Source of the DNA: Allomyces macrogynus ATCC 38327
Taxonomy: Eukaryota > Blastocladiomycota > Blastocladiomycetes > Blastocladiales > Blastocladiaceae
Direction of reading: 5' to 3'
Assembly (NCBI GenBank): GCA_000151295.1
Contig: GG745373.1
Coordinates: 317,928 to 381,927, forward strand
DNA length: 64,000 nucleotides
Positions 1 to 9,072 of the stretch are shown here, in pieces. Under the pieces are notes generated by a model, which ran no database searches, was not told the origin of the DNA, and saw nothing but the letters and a program-made list of their open reading frames with translations. A program made the position numbers and the translations under genes. Numbering within the stretch: the stretch's first letter is position 1; every line of letters begins with the position of its first letter.

Positions 1-448
1 CTACACGTGCGCATGCACTGGATCGCTCATTGTGCGCACCGGATCGAGGCCAGGCTAGCCGCAGCCGAAGCGGCCAATAAGCTGAAAAAGTCGCGGCGTC
101 GGTCCAGCGCGGTGGTCGCATTGGCCGGTGAGGAGAGCGGATCCATGGTCGGTGCCGAATACACGGTGGCAGGCACGGTGGGTGAGCACCGTTGGCCCGT
201 TGCGCATGTTTTGGGCGCGATGGTGTGCGTGGCAGTGGCACGCGAAAAGGGGTCGGTAACCATGGTGGATCAGTCGCGTCTTGGGTCACCAAATGCTCCT
301 GGCGTTGCCGAAAAGCAAATTGGAGGGGGCAATGTCGGAACGTGCCCCGTGGATCCTCTGCTCTCGTGGGCGCTGGTCGACATTCTGATTGCTCGGGCAG
401 CACACGACCTGAAGTTGCACCTCAAGGACCGCAAATTGCAGGCGATCG
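1..448. other. window edge, no confident gene
   Basis: A + strand frame is open from about 13 to 603 (first ATG at 13). It overlaps the start of the next gene in another frame. Its N-terminal part has an Ala/Lys-rich helix-like stretch, but nothing in it resembles a known family. It could be the tail of an exon from a gene outside the window, or non-coding. Confidence 0.15.
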
Positions 449-1474
449 ATGACCGCACACCCGGCGAATGGGTCGAGTTGTACGAGGACGGGCCCGCCAT
501 CGTTTGTCCACCCATCCATCCGTGGTGCGTGCCGCTACGGCGCGGCCCGAATGCCCTCCGTTCTCCACCTGCTCGTGTTTTCGATTCTCGCACGCCAAGG
601 TGATTTGTTGGACTGGACTCTTGACCGATGCGACCACTGGATGCCTCGCACGATTCTGGCCAAGTTCCTTGCTCTTGCTCCCGACGATCCGACCCGCACC
701 GACGCGCCGTGCACGTCGTTCCTGGACCTGCCAGTCCACCCAAAAGACGTCTACGATTTCCCGCTCCTCTCCGGCACCAACTGGCACGTCCTGGCCGTCC
801 ATCTCGTCGCGCAAGCCGCGCACTTGACCATCAACCGCGTCCTGGCGCTGATCGCCGCCGTCGACTTCAACACCGACGCGCTCACGCGCCTCGAAGCGCG
901 CGAAATCCTTCGCGGCACGTCGGCTCCACTCGCCCCATTTATTACGGCGCTACCTGAACCCCTCCCGCAGCGCGACACGTGCATGGACCCCTGGACGTGG
1001 CTCGCATCGCCGCAAGCGCGCGACGCGCACCACGCCGGCACTCTTCTCGCGTGGCTCGCCGATCGCGGGTACGCCGTGCACGACAAGACCGTTCGCGTCG
1101 CGCGCCAGGTACGCCGGTTCCGCGACCCGCGGCTCGTGCGTGCCGCGTTCCGCTGGTTCGATTGGGAGAGGTTGGTTGTCAAGGGGGACCGCGCGGTCGG
1201 GAAGCGGTGGATGCTGGCGACGGCCGATTTGGCGGACGAGGTGCGGCCCGCGGCGTGGGCGAAGGACGGGGATATGGAGATGGTCGTGTGGCTCGTGCGG
1301 AGTCGGGTGGTGTCGCTCAAGGATGAGGGCGAGGTGAAGCGCATGGTCGAGGCGGCGGCGAGGAATGGGCATGCGGAGGTTGTGCGGTACGTTGCGAGCG
1401 TAGTCGGGAGTAAGATGGCGCGGCGGGTCGACGGGTGGGGTACATTTGTCGCAGTGCTTATGCTGAAGACTTGA
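449..1474 (+). CDS. ankyrin-like repeat protein, orphan
   Basis: A single uninterrupted frame encodes 341 aa. An alternative ATG at 551 would give 307 aa starting MPSVLHLLVF. I recognise no enzyme family. The C-terminal half looks like degenerate ankyrin-type helix pairs: segments built on WAKDGDMEMVVWLV and AARNGHAEVVRYV match the 'G-x-x-E-(V/M)-V' helix pattern of ankyrin units, while the N-terminal half is helical with many Leu, Trp and His. Such intracellular ankyrin-like proteins are often multi-copy in zoosporic fungi (general knowledge; copy number here unknown). No signal peptide or membrane segment is evident. It is intronless, unlike most neighbours. Function is unknown; a role as a protein-interaction scaffold is only a guess from the fold. 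Confidence 0.55.
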   Translation: MTAHPANGSSCTRTGPPSFVHPSIRGACRYGAARMPSVLHLLVFSILARQGDLLDWTLDRCDHWMPRTILAKFLALAPDDPTRTDAPCTSFLDLPVHPKDVYDFPLLSGTNWHVLAVHLVAQAAHLTINRVLALIAAVDFNTDALTRLEAREILRGTSAPLAPFITALPEPLPQRDTCMDPWTWLASPQARDAHHAGTLLAWLADRGYAVHDKTVRVARQVRRFRDPRLVRAAFRWFDWERLVVKGDRAVGKRWMLATADLADEVRPAAWAKDGDMEMVVWLVRSRVVSLKDEGEVKRMVEAAARNGHAEVVRYVASVVGSKMARRVDGWGTFVAVLMLKT

Positions 1475-3616
1475 GTGTGCGCTGACATTGTCCTGGTTCT
1501 CATCTACCTAGCCAGCGGAATGGATCACACGCATGATGATTCTGGCAATCCTCGCATTCGAGAGCCGCAGCAATTTTCTCCACCCATCGCTCTTGACGCG
1601 GTGTCTCCACAGCTCGATGCCGTCGATGGTTGTGACGATGCGGCGGGACGCGAGTTCCTTTGGGGAAGTCTAACGACGGCTCCGACAGTGGACTCGGACA
1701 CCGAGCTGGCACGTCCCGCCCGCTCCGTGCAGAAGCGGTCTGGCAAGAATCAACGCTGGTGGAGAGGTAAGCCAAGCCGTCCCACGACGCGATAAAGCCG
1801 TCACAGCGCACCATGGCGCGTGGTCGGATTGCGAGCTCTTGCTCGTGCAGGATTGGTCGGTTTATGCATCTTTATTGTTTCTGCTCGCTCTGATTCATTT
1901 GGAAAGAATAAAAGTCTTATTTTATATTTTCCAGCACCATTTGAGCTCCAAAATGCTGTGCTGTGCAGCGAAATTGCTGCCAGCCGGGGCCTGCGCTGGC
2001 AGCGGCCATGGCTCGAAGCAACGAACGCGACCTAATAGAAATTGGCAGGCAGAGCATGCGTCCCGTAGGCAATCATGAACAGTTTCGTGTTACATACATA
2101 GCGAATACGCGGCGTGGCCGCTATGGCGGGCACCAGGCGCTCAGCACGGCTTCGCACGGGTCCACACCGCTGAGATTGTATGCACGACGGAAGGGAGCGC
2201 GGCGTTGCTAAATCAAGAGCAACTAACTGGTCAGGCCAAGCAGAGGCAACAATGAGGCCGTTTGACCGATGTGATTCGAGTGGCGTGCATGGCCACCGGT
2301 GGGCGCCCCTCCAATCGACCAGTAAGGCGCGTGCTCTTTGGTAAATATTGTCCAGGGCCGCCAGACTGGGATAAATCCGCTCTCATTTCTCCATCAACAT
2401 GCGCATCGCGGCGATCAGCTTCGAGAAATACCAGCAAGTGTCTTTGGTGTAAGGACATGCAAAGTTCTGACTTACTCGGCATTCAAACCACGGGGATGAG
2501 GTTAAAGTACGAGGGGGCAGACGGCGCTGAGCACTTACGCGTCCTTGATCACAAACGGGATCAATCAGGTCGGCCGGCTCATCACACCCGCCAGAGCGTG
2601 GCTTTTACCCGCCCACCACAGACACGCAAGCGTGCGTGTGCACCCTGCGGACAAACGATGGCGAAAGACGCGGAAAGAGATCAGCTGACGGCAATTACTT
2701 TGTTTTCCGAACGCCCACCCCACGCGCACCCCTTAGGTTCACGTCTGGAGGCGCGCGTGTACGCGGCGTTTCAGATCAGTCGGCTGTTTGGCCGGCCTTG
2801 CATCAAGACCAGCGATTCAGTCACTTCGATGGACGTCCAATGCCGGTTTTCGACAGAACAAGGGACGCGTCGCGCGTTGTACGCCCATCGCAAACCCGGT
2901 GCAACGGCGCGCCCGACCAGCTGAACTGGCGGTGCCGACGTGGACCGGACCGAAGGACGCGCCCAGTACCCGCTTCGAGTGCAAACGGGCGGTGCTCGCG
3001 GCTCTCCACACTACGGGACTTCGTCGGCGCACCCATCACATTCGTCGGCATACCCAACGCATGTGGCCACATACGCAGTCCTGTGCGACGTGAACGAACT
3101 TGCACCGGGTTCCTGGACTAGGCCCTGACCAAAACCCCGCCGGCCGGGAGCGGCGCTGACGCTCGCACGGCTGATGTTTGGACGGCGACAAGAGCGGCGG
3201 AGTGGCGGTACCGCCTGACCGTATTTCGGTCCGCGCTCGCGCGATACTCGTGTGCTTTCGTACCTCGTCCGCGGGCCGCGAGCCCGCATCGATGTGATGC
3301 ATGCTCAACGTCCGTGATGTTCGCGCTTGCTCGACGTTTTCATCGCCTTTGCGCACGCGTTCGGGTTATTCATCAAACCTACAGTGGGCAAATCTTGTGG
3401 GTCGTGGGCGCGCTCTGGTGGTCTTCTGGTTGGTGAGCATCACACGACTGCCAAGAAGAATACTTTGCTGCTCTCTCTCTCCATTCTCTCACCCTCACGC
3501 TCTCGCCCTCGCTCTCCGATTTCGGTTCAGCATCCCCGAAACGACGCGTACAACAAGACGAGTTCATTCCACGGTCGGTCTCGGCCCGTCGGCCACGCTC
3601 CAAGCCTCGGCTGTTG
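1475..3616 (+). other. 2.1 kb without a recognisable gene
   Basis: Composition is less GC-rich than the genes, especially around 1880-1960. An AATAAA at 1907-1912 could be a polyadenylation signal for the upstream gene, although it lies 433 nt past its stop. Open frames here (for example 2262-2924) lack ATG starts or family motifs. A pyrimidine-rich stretch at about 3470-3500 precedes the next gene. Confidence 0.4.
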
Positions 3617-5200
3617 ATGGCCTCTGGGACCAATAATTGCCCGATACCACCTACTACAAGTATTCCAAGCTCCAGACCGTCCACCTCAATTGCGCGGGCC
3701 ATGTCGGGCACGGGCTGGTACCCGGCCTCTGTGCCGGTCCTGACCGGAGGCGGCGTGCACGACGAACCCGACGCCACGCCGCCCAGCACGACCCGTCCGC
3801 GCTCGTACCCAACAATTGTCGACCCCGGCTCGCTCTTCACCGGCGCCGCCGACCCGCACGCGTACCTCGTGCCCGCACCGTCCACACTTAACGGCGCCGA
3901 CGCGGCCGAAGATCTCTTCCGGTCGCTGCTCGGCACGTCGCCCAACGGCAGCGGGGGCGGTAGTATAAGCAGTGCTGGCGCCATGCATGCATGGTCGAGC
4001 GGCGGAGGAGGGGACTTGCACTTGCCCGATTTCGGGCTGGCGGCGCTGCAGGGTATGCCGGACATGCCGCCGCACGATGGCACGCGCCGCCCGTCCCTGC
4101 CGTCCATTCAGGCGCTTCTCGGACACGTTGATGCGCCGGCAGCCGACGCTGCGGCTGGGAACGCGTCGATGCGGGCAAGGCGGCCGAGTTTGGGCACAAT
4201 GGATGGGATGTTCGACGGGCCGACAATGTCGTCGCCACCGTCGTCGTCATTTACCGCCGCCGCGGCAGCGGCGTTGCAAGGGCCCGTTGTACCACGCGCG
4301 GCACCTTCCGCACCCGTGGCACCCGCTGCCGAGCCGGATCCGCTGTCCGCACCTGCTGGTGACACGACGGGGACCACGTCGTCGCTGCCGCTCAATCAGT
4401 CAGATACCCAGTCGGTGACTGACCCCCCGCCGACCTCTGCTCGTGATCGCGGCCGAGGGCGGCGAGGTGGCGCGCGCGGGTGTGCGCGAACCGTCGCCAA
4501 ACCCACGACGACCGAACATGTCGACATCCCCCTCCCTGCGCGTGGCCGCGGCCGTGGTCGAGGCCGCGGCCGCGGCACGCGCGGTCGTGGTGGCGCCACG
4601 CACGCGACGAGCACCGGCGACGCCGACACTCGCGCAACGTCGACTGGCGTGCAGCCGGTCCTGTCCACGACGCTGTCGCTGTACGTCGCGCTGGACCTGA
4701 CCGTCGGCCACGTGCGGCTCGACCCGGAACCCGCCCCCAGCGCTAGCCCGCACGAGCCGGCGTTCCTCTACCACCCGCGCTTGGCCATTTCGAAATTCGT
4801 CGGCCGCCGCGCGACCGACCTCGTGCACCCGGCCGACGCGTGCCACCTGTACGCAGTCCCCGCTGCGGTCGCAGGCGCATGCGCGCAGGCGCGCGGGATG
4901 CCGCGCGAGCAGCTCGAGGCGGCGGCACGGGCCGCGGTTACCGTCGTGCCTGGTGGCGACTCGCCGTGGGATACGCCGGCACCGGGAACGAATGTCGTGA
5001 AGGGCCAGGTGCTCTGGTGCGACGGGTATGGCGGGTACCGGCCGACGAGGGTGGCCGGGTATGTGGGTGGGAGGGCCGGCGGGAGTTTGGGGGACCCGGA
5101 GACATACCGGAGTTTGTACTTGGTGCTCCGGCTCACGCCGGTGCCGGATCCGGTTCCGGAGAACGTGCCGGTTGCGACGGCGGCCGCGGTGGGGCCGTGA
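3617..5200 (+). CDS. RGG-box and PAS-like domain protein
   Basis: One open frame encodes 527 aa from the ATG at 3617; an in-frame ATG at 3701 is an alternative. Residues 1-270 are low-complexity (Ser, Pro, Ala, Gly). About residues 275-325 form an Arg/Gly-rich tract with repeated RG dipeptides, the kind of segment that binds RNA or is arginine-methylated. About residues 350-520 look like a PAS fold: an LYVALDLTVGHVRLDP strand, a helix, GRRATDLVHPADACHLYAV (compare the PAS 'G(R/K)S..DLVHPDD' turn), a long insertion, then the paired strands QVLWCDGYGGYRPTRV and YLVLRLTPV. No GATA finger, kinase or other output domain is visible. PAS proteins of fungi often sense light, redox state or ligands, so a regulatory role is plausible but inferred. 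It converges with RSPH1 276 nt away. Confidence 0.6.
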   Translation: MASGTNNCPIPPTTSIPSSRPSTSIARAMSGTGWYPASVPVLTGGGVHDEPDATPPSTTRPRSYPTIVDPGSLFTGAADPHAYLVPAPSTLNGADAAEDLFRSLLGTSPNGSGGGSISSAGAMHAWSSGGGGDLHLPDFGLAALQGMPDMPPHDGTRRPSLPSIQALLGHVDAPAADAAAGNASMRARRPSLGTMDGMFDGPTMSSPPSSSFTAAAAAALQGPVVPRAAPSAPVAPAAEPDPLSAPAGDTTGTTSSLPLNQSDTQSVTDPPPTSARDRGRGRRGGARGCARTVAKPTTTEHVDIPLPARGRGRGRGRGRGTRGRGGATHATSTGDADTRATSTGVQPVLSTTLSLYVALDLTVGHVRLDPEPAPSASPHEPAFLYHPRLAISKFVGRRATDLVHPADACHLYAVPAAVAGACAQARGMPREQLEAAARAAVTVVPGGDSPWDTPAPGTNVVKGQVLWCDGYGGYRPTRVAGYVGGRAGGSLGDPETYRSLYLVLRLTPVPDPVPENVPVATAAAVGP

Positions 5201-5476
5201 GGGTGGGCGCCGGGGATGGTGGAAAGGGAAGGATGAGGAGCGATGAGAAGTGGGTGGATGGTGTCGTTGCTGCTCCAAGCAGGTCTTGGAGTCGTGCATT
5301 CATTAGACGTTGGGAAACGATTGCGCATTGTGGGATGGCCAGTTGCAGGCCAGCATTTTGTCTCATCCATGGATGAATATACCTCTCTGCTCGAACGAAT
5401 GCCATTGTCATGAAATATTCCAACTGCCGAGATCCGAGTGTGCAGTCGCCCCTCCCTATCCCCGACGAGCAGAATG

Positions 5477-6371
5477 TCACTTGCCTTCGTCCTCGCCCGC
5501 CGAAGCGGGCACGCCAAGCCCGACCTGTTGCGGGACTCGGCAGACGGGGATCGTGTACCCAGTACTCGTGAACTGCAGAGCACACGGCAGCGTCAGCTTC
5601 GAGTCGACCACGACCTCCATGGTCCCGGCCGTCTCGTCGTCGGGGTTGACGGGCACAGTCTCGCGCATAGGCGCAAACGAGCCGCGGACTTGGTGGTCGG
5701 CGTGCTTGATTTCGGCCTGGCCGGCGAGCCAGTTCTTGTCCCACGTGCCGGAAATCTGGTGGAGAGTGTGTAGAGCATCGAGTTAGACGCCTTCGCAAGA
5801 GGAGAAGACAGATGCGACGCAGAGTCGTACCGTGCTCTTGGTGGCAGCAAACGTGTAGACGCCCTCGCCATGCTTGACATTGTTTTCCCACATGCCGTCG
5901 TACCAGTCGCCATTGGAGTAGACGTAGATGCCCCTGCCGTGGCGCTTGCCTGCCTTGAATTCGCCTGAGCGCATCGAGGGCTGGATCAGTGAGAGGTTTG
6001 ACAGCCCATCGGCGCGCATCGATCGTACCTTTGTAACGGCTCCCATCCGGGTAAACCATGGCACCGGCGCCGTGACGCAGGTTCTCGAGGTACCCGCCAA
6101 CGTAGCGCGCGCGCGGCTTCTTCCATGTGTAGATACCGCGGCCCTCACGACGGCCGGCAAAGTAATCGCCCTCATAGACGTCGCCGTTCGGGAACGTGTT
6201 TCGGCCCTTGCCGTGGCGCTCGCCCGTGGCCGCACGGTCACCCTCGTAGGTCTAGAGGTGGACAGGCGGTTGGATATTGGGACGGTGACGCTGAAGACGT
6301 GCTGAGAGCACGCATACGCCAATGGTCGGAGCCTGTTCTTGCGCGTCGATCTCGGAGCCGGCGTCGGACAT
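5477..6371 (-). CDS. RSPH1: radial spoke head 1 homolog, MORN-repeat protein
   Basis: Four exons on the minus strand (6371-6318, 6251-6029, 5964-5831, 5755-5477) give 229 aa with intact phase at every junction. After an 18-residue acidic start come about six MORN units of the form Y-x-G-x-(W/Y)-x-x-G-x-(R/K)-H-G-x-G: GERHGKGRNTFPNGDVYEGD, REGRGIYTW, RHGAGAMVYPDGSRYKG, KRHGRGIYVYSNGDWYDG, KHGEGVYTF. Order and spacing follow animal and algal RSPH1, including PDGSRYKGEF and a final strand before a non-MORN tail of about 80 aa. RSPH1 is a structural protein of the radial spoke head in 9+2 axonemes and helps couple the central pair to dynein. Its presence implies that the organism makes motile flagellated zoospores. 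The start is fixed by ACCATGT. Naming could be off within the MORN family, but the N-terminal alignment is strong. Confidence 0.85.
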
Positions 6372-6644
6372 GGTGGAGAACAGTGGTCAGACCGTTTGAA
6401 ACTCGAATAATATCGCCGGATGCGGGTAGTTACAGCCCAACTTTCACTGACAGACAACCGGCGCGTCGGCGACGATGTTGAAGGCGGAAACAGATCAGCA
6501 TGATTGCGAAACAGCCAGTCGCGATCATGTGTTTGATACAGCAAGCATTCGCTGCCGCTCCTTCGCTCACTTCTCCACCATGCGATTTGCCAACTCGATT
6601 CTTTGCACTTTCACGACACCCACGGCCACGCGACTACTCGCAAC

Positions 6645-8533
6645 ATGATCCAGGCCGCGCCTGTAACCAATGCCGCCCCGACGCCTGCGGCGCCCGAACC
6701 TCGCCCATCCGTCACCCTTATCGTGCCCAACATTGTACCCGGCGCCAGCCCACCACGTCCACCCGCTCGGCGACCGACTGTTGCCGTTTCCTCGTTCCCG
6801 CCGTCGCTCGAAGACTCTGGCAACAATTCCGACGCTTCGACCCATGCTGCACGCTTACGCGCGCGCGGAATGAGCCTCGTGCCGACGGCACCGCTTACGA
6901 TACGGACCGCGCGCCTACCGTCCCTGATGCCCGACTCGGCAACACCCGGGAGCTCGCTGAGTGCGGGAGGCGGTGGGTGGATCGGCGGCGCATCTCTCGC
7001 GCGTGTGAGCGAGTCCCCGGTCGTGCTCTACTCGTGGGAGGACATGGTTAATGGCAGACCGATTCCCCCGGGCGCGGTGGGGCCCGTGACGCTTGGTGAG
7101 ATGGCAGAGGCGGCTGCGCACGCTCCGCGGCAGAGGCAGCTCAAGCACGCCGTGTCGTCGGTCGTGCATGCGGCGGGAGGACTGGCGGCTGCCGCTGCTG
7201 CGCGGCCGAGTGGAGGAGGCGGTGGCGGCCCGGAGGTTGGTGGTGGTGGGATGGGGCGAAACACGTCGATACGCGTCACGCCGGGGATGCCGGACCGGAC
7301 GGGAGTGGCAGCAGCGACGACGTCGACGATGGCGACGCAGCCAAGGCCGCCGTCGGTCGCGCTATCGCCGATTGTCCTGATGCGCAACGAGTTTCCAAAG
7401 CAGTTGCTCCGTACGAGCGATTTGCGCAAGAAGCAGGTCCGTATCTTGGCATGCGACCGGTGCATCGTTACTTTGGTCGTGACGATTTTCTCCTCTGCTG
7501 ATTTATAGGCCGCGGCTGCCGCTCGCCCTAACCGGAGCGTCTTGTCCAACATCGTGAAAAAGACCGAGTCGCAGCTGCTCGACTCGCTCGACGGGTCATC
7601 GCTCAGCTCCTCGTCGACCTCGTTTACTAGGCTGGTGCCCATGAGCGCGCAGCCCTACTTCAAGAAGCAGCGGCGTCCATCGCCCGGCACGGCCGCCGTC
7701 GCGCCGTCAAGCCCACGCACTCCGGGCACACCCCGCGACTCTCATTTGCGGCACCAACTCGGCTCCCGCCCGTCGCCGCCCTCCACTGGTTCTGATCCCG
7801 CGCAGCGGCTCGCAACGCCCGCCGCAGCACCCCCACCGTCATCGTCAACACCCGCCGCAACCACGCTCCCGCCACTGCACGAGCGACTCGCGGGTACCGT
7901 CCCGGCGTGGCGGCACTACCAGGCCCCCGCGAACGCGCGCGCGTCAGCTGTCGGCCGCTCCGACGCGCTGGCCATTTCCGTCGAGACCGAGGAAGAGTAC
8001 CACTTCACGTTCCAGCACGCGGCGCGGATGCAACGTGCACTCGTCGAGAACAAGGCGCATGCCGACCGCGACCGCCGGCACATGGCATTACGGTCGGACG
8101 CGGCACGGGGACGCACGCCCGTGTCGGCGCCCGCGACCGCCGACAATGCGAACGGGGGTGCCGCGAATGGACGCGTCAACTTGTTTCCGAGCTCCGAGGC
8201 GCTCGCACCGCCGCGCGATCTCGAGGTTGTGCTCGACCGCGGCGGCAAGTTTCTGTGCCTGGTCGAGGCGCAGCCCAAGTCGTCGGACCAGTTGCAGGTG
8301 CGTTGGCGTTTTTTCTTTGTCGGGATTGATTGGGCGGACCGATTGGCTCACCATGGATGCGGGGCACACAGAAACAACTCGTCGACGTGCACCACGCGTT
8401 CTTTCAGAACGTGCAACGCGCGACCAAGCAGTTGCACCGCGACGTGGCGACATGGAGCCAGCAGCGCACCGGTGCCGGCGGCGTGGGGGCAGCGGCGGCG
8501 GTCGTGGACTTGGGAGCACGCGCCGGACGCTGA
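6645..8533 (+). CDS. hypothetical disordered protein
   Basis: Three exons (6645-7436, 7509-8297, 8372-8533), all in phase 0, give 580 aa. The start is the ATG in CAACATGATCC; no upstream in-frame ATG exists. Most of the protein is Ala/Pro/Ser/Gly-rich and likely disordered. More ordered parts are NEFPKQLLRTSDLRKKQ at the exon 1/2 junction, an SNIVKKTESQLLDSLDG helix, an acidic-basic helix EEEYHFTFQHAARMQRAL (about residues 420-440), a strand pair DLEVVLDRGGKFLCLVEAQP, and a C-terminal helix QLVDVHHAFFQNVQRATKQL. No catalytic motif, signal peptide or membrane segment is seen. I do not recognise the family. It is divergent from RSPH1 with 273 nt between the two ATGs, which may share a promoter. 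Confidence 0.55.
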
Positions 8534-9072
8534 CGTTGACTCTCAACTTGAATCTGAGAGGCATCCAGAGCGGAGTCTTGCGGGCTGCATGTTGCGGCCA
8601 GGCAAGGGAGGGACTGGCGGGATTGGGACCGAGGAAAGGGGTTACATCACGTGAGAGTGTTCATCCCGAGTTTCGCCAAGTCGATTCAATCGAGTTTTGT
8701 CAGACCGTTCTGCCTGCCTTCCCGCATCGCGGAGTTTGGGCTATAAAGTCAGCACCACGGCCGCCTATTGCTTCTTCTCTCCGACAGACCGCTCGTCGTC
8801 ACACATCGCGCTCACAGGCCATTCGCTCCTGCCGGCCAGACTGTCCTCGAGACGAAAGCGCATGCGCGTCGGCGCATCTCATTGAGCTCTCTTTCATCCC
8901 CTCCCGCCACAAGGGCGCCGACCGCGAACAGGACCAGGACCAGGACCAGGACCCGACCCGGCGTGTTGCCCCTGCTCGGTCCCTTTGCACCACTCTCCGT
9001 CTCTGATCTGCTTGCCACCGAGCGAGTCAGTCCATACATCTGTCGGCCGTTGTGCGCGTGCGCTCATTGACC
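8534..9072 (+). promoter_or_regulatory. upstream region of homeodomain gene, TATA-like box
   Basis: This 539-nt gap between two + genes holds a TATAAA at 8742-8747 (GGGCTATAAAGTC), about 330 nt before the next ATG. That is far for a core TATA unless the 5' UTR is long. A pyrimidine-rich stretch lies near 8885-8905 and the hexamer repeat at 8931-8954. Confidence 0.3.
8931..8954 (+). repeat. hexanucleotide tandem repeat GGACCA x4
   Basis: Three perfect GGACCA units are followed by a fourth with one change (GGACCC). It is in the presumed 5' UTR or promoter of the homeodomain gene. Confidence 0.8.

Noticed and set aside
2262..2924. 220-codon + strand open frame
   Set aside because: No ATG at its start, no repeat or family motif, and amino-acid composition unlike the neighbouring genes.
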